Source of the DNA: a virus
IMG/VR virus record: IMGVR_UViG_3300018080_000628
Coordinates: 1 to 22,411 of that record
Direction: 5' to 3' (one strand)
DNA length: 22,411 nt
Below are positions 1 through 8,004 of the stretch, one piece after another. Made by a program: the position numbers and the translations under genes. Each line of letters opens with the position of its first letter. Position 1 is the stretch's first letter. A model generated the notes under the pieces. That model had not been told where the DNA came from. It did no database searches and worked only from the letters and a program-made list of their open reading frames with translations.

Positions 1-816
1 CGGATTTGTCGGGCCCAGCATGATGACATCCTGTATGATCGCCCCGTCAGCGACAGCCGATGGTATGGCCTCATTGACCGTGATCCGGGTCGCCGATCCT
101 GTCCAGACCGCTGAGACGACTGAGTATCTCTGATCCGATGTCCCCGGATCGTCATTCCCGGTCGATCCCTCGATCTTAAATCTGAGGTCAGCTGTAAACT
201 CACTGGGGACGTTATCGTTAGTCTCAAACCACTTGGCCCCCTGATTGACAGCTGAGATCGCATAAGTCCCAGTCCCTAGAGCCGTCCCGGTCACGTCCTG
301 ATTAGAGAGGTCATCATGTATGTAACATTTCGCCCCGGTGATGTGAGAGGGATCGGGCCAGAGAGTGTCGCCGTCAAATGATCCATAGGTCGATGACGAT
401 CTCAGAGGGAGCTGACTGACCAGCTTGTGATCTGTCTCGATGACCCACTTGTATGATCCATTTCTGGGACAGAGGGATTTAGCGAGCACTCCCTCAGGAC
501 TCATCAGAGTGACCTGTAGAAAATTACCCTCAGCGTCTGATCTGAATAGCGGTTTCTGAGCGATGTATCCATGAAACCAGTTAAAGGCTCCCCGCTTGAG
601 TAGCATTGTCGAGTTGACCTGAGCGGGATTATTATCGTCAGTTTCCAGATCGTACAGCGACAGGACATCCACATCGATAAAGCATAAGAGCTCAGAGATC
701 GTGTCCATGGTGTGAGACGTGCGAAAATACTTAATCGGGACGACCGCTGATGTCCCACTGGCCGCCCCGGTATAGTTATATCGAGGGTTATTAAATGTCG
801 CTGTAAAAGTGCTCAT
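1..816 (-). CDS. Unrecognised tail-tip/baseplate-region protein (3' end cut by window)
   Basis: An open frame of 272 codons starts with MSTFTATFNNPRYNY at 816 and runs without a stop to base 1, so the C-terminus lies outside the window. Its ATG overlaps the stop of the preceding gene by 4 bases (ATGA), so it belongs to the late tail operon. I do not recognise the family. The visible part is rich in Thr, Ser, Asp and aromatic residues with alternating hydrophobic positions, as in beta-rich virion proteins. It has no signal peptide or membrane segment. As the second gene after the tape measure, it is most likely a distal-tail, baseplate hub or tail-tip component; this rests on gene order only. 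Confidence 0.75.
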   Translation of the reverse strand, partial: MSTFTATFNNPRYNYTGAASGTSAVVPIKYFRTSHTMDTISELLCFIDVDVLSLYDLETDDNNPAQVNSTMLLKRGAFNWFHGYIAQKPLFRSDAEGNFLQVTLMSPEGVLAKSLCPRNGSYKWVIETDHKLVSQLPLRSSSTYGSFDGDTLWPDPSHITGAKCYIHDDLSNQDVTGTALGTGTYAISAVNQGAKWFETNDNVPSEFTADLRFKIEGSTGNDDPGTSDQRYSVVSAVWTGSATRITVNEAIPSAVADGAIIQDVIMLGPTNP

Positions 817-1682
817 GTCGTCAGTCCCAGCTCACTAAAGAGCGAGAAAGCCCCGTCAAGTAAAAAGTCGATTGAGTATGGATCAGGGCTCATCTTATGT
901 GGAGACAGGACGAGCCCGGCGATCCTGTCCAGCTTCCCGGTGTAATAGAGATAGTGAGCGTCAGTCGCCCAGACAGACGGATTCGACAGGGCCAGATCAT
1001 CGACTCTCACATCGGGCCCATGCTCAGCGAGCCACTGTAAGAGATGTATCTCATTCATGGTAAAGGCGTTCTGTGTACAGTGGAGTTTCATCGTCCGGGG
1101 CCCGTTATAGGTCGAGTCCTTATTTTTCAGATCGTTATTTACGTCCGGTGTATACCTCATCTCTGAGGGCGGTAGCTGGGGATCAGGCTTGATCGGCGGC
1201 TTACCCTCGACACAGGGGAGAAAATGTCGGGCTCGCCCGGCGACCGTGACCCCTGTCGATCGGACTCTTACCCAGAAAGCTGAGGCCCCATTAATGGTCG
1301 TCAGCGACCAGCCGCCCGGTACTGGCCAGCTCAGATATCCGTAAGTCTCAGACAGACCCGCTGTAGTATCGACCTTAAAGCTAAAGGGTGTCCAGCCGAC
1401 CCCGTCAAAATACTCGATGGTGAAACCACTATGCTGAGGCTGGATAGTCCCGACCAGAAATCCGATGTATCCGAATGGTGTCGTGTGACCGAAATAGAAA
1501 GTATCCAGAGGCCCCGACCAGAGCGGGATGTCGTCTGGGGTCAATGGTGGATACTGGACTCTGGTCGCCTCATTATCATAATTCAGCCATGGCCCGACCG
1601 GGGGAGTCGCCCCTGATGCGTCATGTCTCAGGAAAGAAAAGACCCCGCTCGTCTGGGTTATTCTCATTCTCGCTCTACTCAT
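813..1682 (-). CDS. Unrecognised structural protein after the tape measure (distal tail candidate)
   Basis: The product has 289 residues and begins MSRARMRITQTSG. Its ATG overlaps the tape-measure stop (ATGA), with GAGG about 11 bases upstream. The first half is rich in Gly, Trp, Tyr, Phe and Pro and looks beta-sandwich-like. A Pro-rich linker (residues about 155-170) leads to a more polar second half. The gene directly after the tape measure in siphoviruses often encodes the distal tail protein, and that is my best guess from position alone; I see no diagnostic motif. The next gene starts within its stop codon. Confidence 0.75.
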   Translation of the reverse strand: MSRARMRITQTSGVFSFLRHDASGATPPVGPWLNYDNEATRVQYPPLTPDDIPLWSGPLDTFYFGHTTPFGYIGFLVGTIQPQHSGFTIEYFDGVGWTPFSFKVDTTAGLSETYGYLSWPVPGGWSLTTINGASAFWVRVRSTGVTVAGRARHFLPCVEGKPPIKPDPQLPPSEMRYTPDVNNDLKNKDSTYNGPRTMKLHCTQNAFTMNEIHLLQWLAEHGPDVRVDDLALSNPSVWATDAHYLYYTGKLDRIAGLVLSPHKMSPDPYSIDFLLDGAFSLFSELGLTT

Positions 1683-3784
1683 GATGCGTTGATCCTCTGG
1701 GCCTCAAAGTGGAGCCCGGCTGATAATCGATCGACTCCCGGAGCTGACAGCCCCAGTAAAAATGACTTTGTAATATTCAGAGCCGCTGTAGCGATATCCC
1801 CGGTATTAACGACCTCGACCTTGAGGGGGTCAGCCGCTGACTCACCTTTCCGCTTTTTCTTTTTAAAGAGACCGCCGATGAGACCGAAAGCCCCGCCGAT
1901 CAGTCCACTACCCAGAGCCCCCAGCACAGACCCGCCGAAAGTGTCAGTCCCCTCAGCCGTCTGGAAATGTTTAACGATCGAGTCATTTACTCTCGTTGCG
2001 ATCACTGATCCGATCGAGTCAAAGGTCTTAGCGAAAGCCGACCCGATGTCCCCGGAAAATACAGACTCAGCGAGCCTCTCAGTATTTTTTATGATCGAAT
2101 CCTCAAGGGCTGAAAATAGCGGCTCTGTCTCGTCAGCGGCCTGATTGTCTGTGAATCGCTGGAGTAGCTCATCGACTGACGGGACTTGATATACTCCCTC
2201 GATCGCTGACTGTATGGGATCGGGCCTCAGGACTCCGATGTCCCTCAGATAATCCATGAAAGGCTCATTCTCGATCCGTCTGAGCTCAGCCATGACAGCG
2301 GCCATTTTCTCTTGTCTCTCAGCCTCTTGAGCCATCATGGCGAAAGAGAGTAGAGCCATCAGGGCTGTGATATTGACCCCTGTCCTCTCAAGCTCGTCAT
2401 TGATATCGGAGATCGAGTCGGCTGTCCCGCCCCCGGACACAGCGTCATTGACATTATTCATGGCCCCGGCGAGGTTGTTAAAGTCGTCAGCTGTCGAGAG
2501 GGCTGTCCCCCCGGCGGCCTCGACCACATTATTAAGCTCTGTCTGGGCCCCGATGAGTGTATCCGTGATCCCGTCCAGATCGATTAAAAATCCGTGGAGC
2601 TTGTCGATTTCCTCACTGGCCTGAGAGACCATGTCAGAGGTTGAGGCGATCGCATTATCCAGCCCGGTAAAGCCATCGATCGTGATCCGGGTCATGGTCG
2701 AGAAACTGGTCTTGAGGGTATTATTCGACCAGTTAATAAAGCGGTTGATCTGATCGATCCCGGCGTTAATCGTCCCCTCGACCCATGTCAGAAAGCCGTT
2801 GATCGCATCTCTCAGGAATACCAGTACAGCGTTAGCGGCGATCCTGAGACCTCGCTCCAGCTCCCAGATTCCCGTCCATGCGAGAGTCAGTATCCTGATG
2901 AGACCTATGATCCCTCTGGCGACCCAGATTCCCCCGGAGACGATAGCGGCGAAAGCCTTGCCGACCAAATCCTGACCCGCTGTTTTTCCGTCCTGCATTG
3001 ACCCGGTGAGTCTGTTGACCCAGTCCCCGATCAGCTTGATGACGTTGACGACTACCGGGCTCTCTGTGATCCATGAGCCGATCACTTCCATGAAATCGCC
3101 CCAGCTGTTTCTGAGCCGTCCGGTCTGGCCGTCAAAGGTCAGCATTTTCGCCTCAGCGATGACCATCCCGGCTGAGGTCGCCGACAGTATCTGGTTAAGT
3201 CGGCCCTGAGCGTCAGCCGACATATCGACTTGTATCCCGTATCTCTGGAAAGCGTTAAGATTCGAGGTCAGGGTTTTACCCAGTAAGAGAGCGGCATTTT
3301 TATAATCGACCTGATAGAGATTACTGATCTGGACGACAGCGTCCATGGCTCCCGGTAAAGCCTCAGCTGACAGCTTAGTGAGACCCTCGATCATCCCCAG
3401 CGTCTCGATCGTGACCTCATCCCCGATCCCCAGACTCTCTTGTAGAGCGGCGGCATATTCCTGTAGCCCCTCGCTGGCCTCGACTGAAAACTCCCCAGCC
3501 GCCGCCAGAGCGGCATTGAGAGTATTGACGGCTCGCTCTTGCTCAGCCGCCGCCGCCGCCGCCTCTCTCATGAAATTGATAATCCCTCTGACAGCCGCCA
3601 GAGCGGCGAAAGCGGCGATCAGCCCTCTGACGTTAAAGATCGCATTTTTAATACCAGCTCCCAGATTATTAAAGCTCGTCCTGATCCGCTGTAAGCCAGT
3701 AACTGACCGGGTTTTCATCCGGTCGATTCCCCCAGAGAAATTATCCCTGAGGTTAATGACGACTTCTAAGAGATTTTTATTCAT
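1679..3784 (-). CDS. Tail tape measure protein
   Basis: At 701 residues this is the longest gene in the window, and it sits where a tape measure is expected, directly after the G/GT chaperone genes. It sets tail length and is threaded inside the tube. The N-terminal part is helical and Ala-rich, with a run of six Ala codons (simple GCC/GCG repeat near 3541-3562). Hydrophobic stretches lie at about residues 53-70 and 275-305, and a Gly-rich hydrophobic stretch precedes a basic KKKKRK cluster near the C-terminus. With the family rule of about 1.5 angstroms per residue, the tail would be roughly 105 nm. Its start overlaps the end of the GT extension by 8 bases. Confidence 0.9.
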   Translation of the reverse strand: MNKNLLEVVINLRDNFSGGIDRMKTRSVTGLQRIRTSFNNLGAGIKNAIFNVRGLIAAFAALAAVRGIINFMREAAAAAAEQERAVNTLNAALAAAGEFSVEASEGLQEYAAALQESLGIGDEVTIETLGMIEGLTKLSAEALPGAMDAVVQISNLYQVDYKNAALLLGKTLTSNLNAFQRYGIQVDMSADAQGRLNQILSATSAGMVIAEAKMLTFDGQTGRLRNSWGDFMEVIGSWITESPVVVNVIKLIGDWVNRLTGSMQDGKTAGQDLVGKAFAAIVSGGIWVARGIIGLIRILTLAWTGIWELERGLRIAANAVLVFLRDAINGFLTWVEGTINAGIDQINRFINWSNNTLKTSFSTMTRITIDGFTGLDNAIASTSDMVSQASEEIDKLHGFLIDLDGITDTLIGAQTELNNVVEAAGGTALSTADDFNNLAGAMNNVNDAVSGGGTADSISDINDELERTGVNITALMALLSFAMMAQEAERQEKMAAVMAELRRIENEPFMDYLRDIGVLRPDPIQSAIEGVYQVPSVDELLQRFTDNQAADETEPLFSALEDSIIKNTERLAESVFSGDIGSAFAKTFDSIGSVIATRVNDSIVKHFQTAEGTDTFGGSVLGALGSGLIGGAFGLIGGLFKKKKRKGESAADPLKVEVVNTGDIATAALNITKSFLLGLSAPGVDRLSAGLHFEAQRINAS

Positions 3785-4615
3785 GTCGCTTAGCCTTGAT
3801 CGCCTGATTTTCGGCTGTCTTAAACTGACTGTCTATATAGGTCATCGCCTCAATATACCAGCCGGGCTGATCCATGACCGATCCGTCCTCGATGAGATGG
3901 CCCAGTTTGTACAGCTTATACAGCTCATAATAGGCGAGGGTCTGGGATGTAACGAGCTCCCAGACACAGCCTGACGAGTATGTATAATCCATCTCACCAT
4001 TAACGATCCTCTGGCCTGTCTTGATCGCCCCTGTAGCACAGTGATTCGGACAAGTCGCCTTATCCCCGGAGCATGGCTCCAGCTCCAGAAATAAGAGCTC
4101 TAAGTAAAATTTAGATTCTCGCCCTCATCATCGCTGAGCTTTGAGGCATCGCCACAGGCCCGGCTGATCTCATCGAAAAGTTTCGGCGGGAGCCTGTCGA
4201 TCTGGTCATCGCTGACCCGCTTGATATCGGTCTTTCTCCCGACCTTACACTTTTTAAACTCTAATACCATGGGCTCGTTTGTCTCAGGATCGATGACCCC
4301 CTTGAGCCCTTTCAGTGAAAATGCCAGAGCATCGAGAGCCGCCCCGGCGAGGTCTGGCTCGTTAGTCTCAGGATCGATCGACATAGAGGCGATATGTGTC
4401 CTGATCCGGTTTGTCATCGGCTCGATCAGATACTCGACATCGGTCTCTGTCAGGATGATCGGCTTTCCGTCCTCATCCAGTTTTTTGACCTTTCTCTTTT
4501 TCTCATCGAGCTTAGGCTTGTCTGTCTCCGGGTCGATCTCATACTCATAGACCCGATAACATTCGGCCTTAGCCCAGTCTCCGGTAAATCTCTTAGGTAG
4601 AGCTTTTACTGTCAT
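3777..4615 (-). CDS. Tail assembly chaperone GT, made by -1 ribosomal frameshift
   Basis: This is the frameshifted product of the chaperone gene, about 279 residues: 170 from the first frame, then 109 from the -1 frame. The -1 frame is open from the slippery site at 4106-4112 to the stop at 3777. It begins YLELLFLELEPCSGDKATC and contains Cys residues spaced CX6CX3C followed by another Cys, which could bind metal. The second frame has no good start of its own; the ATG at 3992 falls in mid-domain and lacks a convincing ribosome site. In lambda-like phages the GT protein binds the tape measure and recruits tail tube subunits. Gene order (tube, G, GT, tape measure) matches exactly. Confidence 0.85.
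4100..4615 (-). CDS. Tail assembly chaperone G (unshifted product)
   Basis: The product has 171 residues and ends shortly after the slippery heptamer (last residues NLNFT). A strong ribosome site GGGGAG lies 8 bases before the ATG. The protein is charged and carries three copies of an IDPET motif (residues 27-31, 80-84, 108-112), two of them in the longer form IDPETNEP. Its C-terminal part is acidic. Position between tail tube and tape measure, together with the -1 slip site, identifies it as the G-type chaperone. It is expected to be made in excess over GT and to be absent from the finished virion, as in lambda. Confidence 0.85.
   Translation of the reverse strand: MTVKALPKRFTGDWAKAECYRVYEYEIDPETDKPKLDEKKRKVKKLDEDGKPIILTETDVEYLIEPMTNRIRTHIASMSIDPETNEPDLAGAALDALAFSLKGLKGVIDPETNEPMVLEFKKCKVGRKTDIKRVSDDQIDRLPPKLFDEISRACGDASKLSDDEGENLNFT
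4106..4112 (-). promoter_or_regulatory. -1 ribosomal frameshift slippery site AAATTTT
   Basis: On the minus strand the zero-frame codons are CTA AAT TTT ACT TAG. The heptamer A AAT TTT fits X XXY YYZ exactly and lies two codons before the zero-frame stop. A slip of -1 enters a 109-codon open frame. A hairpin lies about 23 bases downstream at 4066-4082 (GGAGC, loop CAT, GCTCC, plus two outer pairs). The spacing is longer than the usual 5-9 bases, so its stimulatory role is uncertain. Confidence 0.85.
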
Positions 4616-4628
4616 TTATTGTCTCCCC

Positions 4629-4645
4629 GTCAGTCATCGACTGAC
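4629..4645 (-). other. Perfect inverted repeat before the chaperone ribosome site
   Basis: GTCAGTC, 3-base loop, GACTGAC. It fills the 36-base gap between the tail tube stop (4652) and the chaperone gene and directly abuts the GGGGAG ribosome site. In the mRNA it would form a 7-pair hairpin, possibly tuning chaperone translation or mRNA stability. It has no U-run, so it is not a standard terminator. Confidence 0.6.
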
Positions 4646-4651
4646 TTGATA

Positions 4652-5566
4652 TTAATCTACTGTGAGCTTGAGCGGTGTATCGCCGCTCTGGAAAGATCGA
4701 GCAAACTCAAGTTCCTGACTCATGACCCCGTCATCGTCTCCAGAGACAGGGAAAGATTTCAGATAGAGATCGCCATCGATCGTGTGAGTGTTACCAGCCG
4801 CTGATCCCAGTACAGCATTGAGAGCGACCTTAGTCTCATTCGTCCAGTTGGCCACATAGTCAGCGGTCGCCTTATCGGGATACTCGATCATCGCCTTGAC
4901 GAAAGGATCATACCCGGTCAGGACAGCTGACTTGACCCCGGTCGCTTCTGTGAGGTCTCTCCGGGGAGCGTTATTCTCATTCCCCAGACCCCATTCCAGC
5001 TTTCTGACGATCAGGACGACCCCGGCGAAAGTCAGCGTCAAGGCCAGACAGATAGGCGGTCGAGCGAGATTAGCGTCCAGAGTAGCGACCCCGGCGGCCT
5101 CGCTGGGAGCCTCATACTGACCCGTAAAGTCAAACTGACAGATCGCTGGCTTACCGGGCTCAAGGATCATCGACATATCGCCGATCGCCTGTAGACAGGA
5201 CTCTTTCACAAAATTTCCTTTGTGAGCGGCGATGTCGAGCGGGACGAGATCGGTCTCAAAGTCGTTAGCGGTCGAATACTCGACTGATGTCCCGACATTG
5301 ATCGTCTCTTTCAGGCCACAGGCTTTGAAGAAAATACCCATGGGCGGGACATTACCAGCCCCGGCTGTATTCCCGGCCAGCTCCATTTTAAAGCCCATCT
5401 CTGACCAGCGGATACCCGGTCGGGGGATGTCCTGCTGATGCTGTGGTAACTGGTCTGTGTGGTCAAAGGTCTCGCCCTTGAGGATGTCATGAGTCAGATC
5501 AGTGACCCTGTGTAACTCCCCGCCAGCCTCGACCCTCGATGTTTTAATGACGTTTGGTGAGCTCAT
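4652..5566 (-). CDS. Major tail tube protein
   Basis: The product has 304 residues and begins MSSPNVIKTSRVEAGGE. It is placed directly before the chaperone pair, the standard place for the siphovirus tube subunit. The sequence is beta-rich with many Gly, Thr and hydrophobic alternations. Features common in phage tube proteins are visible, such as MGIFFKACGLKE near residue 76 and KGNFVKESCLQAIGD near residue 115. The start overlaps the stop of the small upstream gene (ATGA), with GGAGATGAG as ribosome site. At about 300 residues it is longer than the shortest tube proteins, so an added domain is possible. Assignment rests on order and general character. Confidence 0.8.
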   Translation of the reverse strand: MSSPNVIKTSRVEAGGELHRVTDLTHDILKGETFDHTDQLPQHQQDIPRPGIRWSEMGFKMELAGNTAGAGNVPPMGIFFKACGLKETINVGTSVEYSTANDFETDLVPLDIAAHKGNFVKESCLQAIGDMSMILEPGKPAICQFDFTGQYEAPSEAAGVATLDANLARPPICLALTLTFAGVVLIVRKLEWGLGNENNAPRRDLTEATGVKSAVLTGYDPFVKAMIEYPDKATADYVANWTNETKVALNAVLGSAAGNTHTIDGDLYLKSFPVSGDDDGVMSQELEFARSFQSGDTPLKLTVD

Positions 5567-5790
5567 TTCTCATCTCCATTAATTGATTTTCTGCGATCGA
5601 GGACAGCGAGATAAGTCCTCTTGTCCCCGGCACTCTTAGCGGCCCAGTCAGCCGGGGGGTATCCGTCAGGACATGGGGGCTCATCCTCATGTCTCTCAGG
5701 ATCGGGCTCTATGGATTTTTCCCTCTCAGGCTCGACAGCCGTCTCAGCCTCAGGGGGATCGATTTTCTTTTTTTTGTCTGTGTCGCTCAT
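5563..5790 (-). CDS. Small highly charged protein in the tail operon
   Basis: The product has 75 residues, beginning MSDTDKKKKIDPPE. Two ATG codons are adjacent (5793 and 5790); I chose the second because GAGG then lies 6 bases away rather than 3. The first half is a mix of Lys, Glu, Asp and Pro and is probably disordered. The C-terminal 30 residues (PDGYPPADWAAKSAGDKRTYLAVLDRRK) look like a small folded helical element. It is coupled to the tail tube gene by an ATGA overlap. I do not recognise the family. Confidence 0.65.
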   Translation of the reverse strand: MSDTDKKKKIDPPEAETAVEPEREKSIEPDPERHEDEPPCPDGYPPADWAAKSAGDKRTYLAVLDRRKSINGDEK

Positions 5791-5802
5791 CATCGACCTC
5801 GC

Positions 5803-6228
5803 TTATGTGATGTCCCGGCGATACCGGACAGTCATGATTTTATCATAAATGTGGATTTCATTTTTCACTGGCCACTGGATCGGGGGATCGCCGCCCAGAG
5901 CATCGGCCTTAATACATGTGTCATTAAGCTGGGGATTCCCCTCGATCAGCGATATAAACTGGTCTGAGAAATTGCGACCGACTGACAAGTCCTGATCGTC
6001 CTTAACGAAAATCCTGACGAAAATATCTAGCTCGATATCGAGATGAGACCCCAGCTCCCGGATGACCCTTGTCCCGCCCTCGATCAGCGAGACAGCGGGA
6101 AATTTATTGTCCTCGATCTCAGTAGACTGGAGAGGATACGACTCGACTCTCTTGATATCGGTCAGCCCGGCCTTGACGATCGAGACCAGCTCTTTAAAAA
6201 TATCTACTCTGTTGTCTGTTAATACCAT
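5803..6228 (-). CDS. Tail terminator / tail completion protein
   Basis: The product has 141 residues, beginning MVLTDNRVDIFKELV. An upstream in-frame GTG at 6237 exists, but AGGTGG lies 5 bases before the ATG at 6228, and that ATG overlaps the previous stop as TGATG, so I take the ATG. An N-terminal helix followed by alternating strands (FPAVSLIEGG, LDIELDIFVRIFV) resembles the lambda gpU-like tail terminators that cap the tube at the head end. Its place between the gp10-like gene and the tube gene agrees. Confidence 0.7.
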   Translation of the reverse strand: MVLTDNRVDIFKELVSIVKAGLTDIKRVESYPLQSTEIEDNKFPAVSLIEGGTRVIRELGSHLDIELDIFVRIFVKDDQDLSVGRNFSDQFISLIEGNPQLNDTCIKADALGGDPPIQWPVKNEIHIYDKIMTVRYRRDIT

Positions 6229-6755
6229 CAGTCCCACCTATCCATTTTCCTGAGATCAGCCATGAGGTCTGGGATCAGAGCTCTCATGGGAGTAGCGAAA
6301 AAATACCGGGCCCGGATGTTAAGTCGCCGACTGTGTGGCCCTCTGATATGAGCTCGTCTCCGATGCTGGGGTATCGACTGGGCCCCATGGATCGTGTTTC
6401 TGGTATGAGCTCTCACAGTATGGGCCTTGACCCGGTGAGCCGGGACTCTCACGACCCCGGCGTATCCATCATGTAGAGGTCGAGCATACTCGATCGGATC
6501 AGACTCGCTCCCGGCTCTCAGACCGAAACTGGCGACCGTCTCAGACAGTCTCCGGGTCAGGGTCGTGAAAGATCGGATCAGCCGCCCGGTCGGACGGTTG
6601 AGCACAGAGGGATAGAAAGAGATCGCCCGGTTAAGAAATTTATTCGGCCACTTGGCCAGCATCCCGGCGACTTTCTGAGGATGTTTTTCAGACAGCCTCT
6701 TGATGTCGGCCCCGATCTGGCGATCGATCTGAGATATCGGTATCGACTTAGACAT
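6228..6755 (-). CDS. HK97 gp10-like / minor tail or neck protein
   Basis: The product has 175 residues from MSKSIPISQIDRQIG. A longer frame extends to 6821, but the ATG at 6755 sits in an 8-base overlap with the connector stop, as elsewhere in this operon. The order (connector, this gene, tail terminator, tube) matches the HK97 gp10-like family. The central part contains LIRSFTTL and the segment SDPIEYARPLHDGYAG, typical of this family. An Arg/His-rich stretch follows at about residues 115-150. Likely role: head-tail joining or tube completion. Confidence 0.7.
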   Translation of the reverse strand: MSKSIPISQIDRQIGADIKRLSEKHPQKVAGMLAKWPNKFLNRAISFYPSVLNRPTGRLIRSFTTLTRRLSETVASFGLRAGSESDPIEYARPLHDGYAGVVRVPAHRVKAHTVRAHTRNTIHGAQSIPQHRRRAHIRGPHSRRLNIRARYFFATPMRALIPDLMADLRKMDRWD

Positions 6756-7392
6756 GGTGATCTGTGTATCGATCGAGGGCGTGTTTAGCGGCCTCTGGGA
6801 TACCCTGTACAAATTTATCAACCTGTATTGACTCGACTCCCCGGCTGATCGAGCTCATCATGAATCTGGACTGGCCGCCCTTTGAGTCAATCCAGTCTTT
6901 CATCGCCAGCTCACAGATAGCGTCCTCAAGGTCTGGCGGGACTGGAAAATCGGCCCATGGGTTGAGGATCGCCCACTCGTCAGTCAGATATCCAGCCTTG
7001 AAAGTGATCCTGATCCCCTCATCGAAAGTCGAGGGCCAGCATGAGTGCTCAGCGTCATCAGCTTTCGTCCTGAGAGGATAGACCAGCGTTCGCTCGCCCC
7101 TGAGCTCATAGTGAGTTGAGTCGATGACTTCCCACTGATCCCCGTCCCAGATGGCGACCTCAACGATCTCAGCGACCGGGTATTCCTCAAGGTAGAGCTT
7201 TCGCTCGTCAGTCCCATTGTAATACTCGACCCTGTCAGCCGTGTTAGAGGCTCGCTCTAAGACCCGCCCAGTGTAAGTCTCAGCAAACTTAGAGGCGACC
7301 TGTAACAAGGTCTTGAGAGGCTCGTCATACTCCCCGGTGTCGATGTCGAGATAGGCTGGGGATGTGAGTACAAGTAATCTCGCTAATGCCAT
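6748..7392 (-). CDS. gp6-like head-tail connector (adaptor)
   Basis: The product has 214 residues. The N-terminal helical part, LKTLLQVASKFAETYTGRVLE, resembles the gp6/phiE125 gp8-like connector family, whose members sit as a ring under the portal. A beta segment follows (KLYLEEYPVAEIVEVAIWDGD), with the family-like phrase IRITFKAGY near residue 125 and a helical C-terminus (DLEDAICELAMKDW). AGAGAGGA lies 6 bases before the ATG. It is the first gene after the internal terminator at 7414-7457, so its transcription depends on read-through or an unseen promoter. Confidence 0.8.
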   Translation of the reverse strand: MALARLLVLTSPAYLDIDTGEYDEPLKTLLQVASKFAETYTGRVLERASNTADRVEYYNGTDERKLYLEEYPVAEIVEVAIWDGDQWEVIDSTHYELRGERTLVYPLRTKADDAEHSCWPSTFDEGIRITFKAGYLTDEWAILNPWADFPVPPDLEDAICELAMKDWIDSKGGQSRFMMSSISRGVESIQVDKFVQGIPEAAKHALDRYTDHHV

Positions 7393-7413
7393 GATCTGTC
7401 CTCTCTGTTAATT

Positions 7414-7457
7414 AAAAAAGCCGGGCGACTGAGACCACTATCGGCTTGTCGCCCGGC
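7414..7457 (-). terminator. Rho-independent terminator inside the structural operon
   Basis: On the minus strand a perfect 10-pair GC-rich stem (GCCGGGCGAC with GTCGCCCGGC, 18-base loop) is followed at once by TTTTTT. It lies between the decoration-like gene and the connector gene and is one of the strongest terminators in the window. It probably reduces expression of tail genes relative to capsid. Confidence 0.85.
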
Positions 7458-7462
7458 GATAT

Positions 7463-7481
7463 TTTCTCAGTCTCTGAGAAA
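7463..7481 (-). other. 8-base inverted repeat before the terminator
   Basis: TTTCTCAG, 3-base loop, CTGAGAAA, between the stop of the upstream gene (7499) and the terminator. It may act as an extra hairpin that stabilises the 3' end of the capsid transcript. Confidence 0.5.
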
Positions 7482-7498
7482 CCAGTTATCTGTCAGCT

Positions 7499-7966
7499 CT
7501 AGCTTGACTGAGCCAGAGCCCCGGCGGTCTGGATTCTCGCATGAGACAAGTTAGCCCATGCGGCCAGTACGACCCCGTTAGTCAGTGTCCCGGTCACGAC
7601 TCCCCTGAGCTCAAGGAACCTCTTAGTCCCTTTGTAGCCCAGAGCCCTGATGATGCCCTCATCGGTTGCGTCATCATCGAGCAATCCGAATTTGTTGACA
7701 GCGTCAGGATCGTCATCGGAAAATACATCATCATCGGAGACCTTTGTATAAGTCCCGCCTGATGTATCACACTCCCAGAGCTCGAAATAAATGTTATTCG
7801 ATGCGTCATGGGTGTCCCCGGCGAGCCCTGAGTATACCTTGACAGTACACGACTCAAAGCCCTGAGTATCGACTTTCTTAGTCGATGTGAAATTGACTGT
7901 CGGAGCGACCAGAATCGGATCGTAGAGGGGGACGGATTTGTCCCTGTTGAAATTGTCCTGATTCAT
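7499..7966 (-). CDS. Putative head decoration / minor head protein
   Basis: The product has 155 residues. It contains a pattern seen in small proteins encoded just after HK97-type capsids: KKVDTQGFESCTVKVYSG, then YFELWECDTSGGTYTKV, an acidic Asp-rich middle (DDDVFSDDDPD), and GYKGTKRFLELRGVV. The whole is predicted beta-sandwich, with a repetitive Ala/Ser C-terminus. Position between capsid and connector, and co-transcription with the capsid before the terminator, suggest an abundant head-surface protein. The precise role is inferred. Ribosome site GTGAGGA lies about 10 bases upstream. Confidence 0.65.
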   Translation of the reverse strand: MNQDNFNRDKSVPLYDPILVAPTVNFTSTKKVDTQGFESCTVKVYSGLAGDTHDASNNIYFELWECDTSGGTYTKVSDDDVFSDDDPDAVNKFGLLDDDATDEGIIRALGYKGTKRFLELRGVVTGTLTNGVVLAAWANLSHARIQTAGALAQSS

Positions 7967-8004
7967 CTGTGTCTGTCCTCACTTTCATTAGGATTTTAAT
8001 ATAT

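Noticed and set aside
504-758. 84-codon minus-strand ORF
   Set aside because: It lies wholly inside the continuous frame 1-816, which is coupled to the previous gene and has protein-like content.
1623-2144. 173-codon plus-strand ORF opposite the tape measure
   Set aside because: Antisense shadow of the tape measure; no ribosome site or motif.
3541-3562. GCC simple repeat
   Set aside because: Encodes an Ala run in the tape measure; ordinary low-complexity coding DNA.
3345-3974. 209-codon plus-strand ORF
   Set aside because: Antisense to the tape measure and GT extension; no ribosome site.
3777-3992. Independent 71-residue gene
   Set aside because: The same frame is open upstream to the slippery site with protein-like sequence and no good ribosome site at 3992; it is the tail of the GT product.
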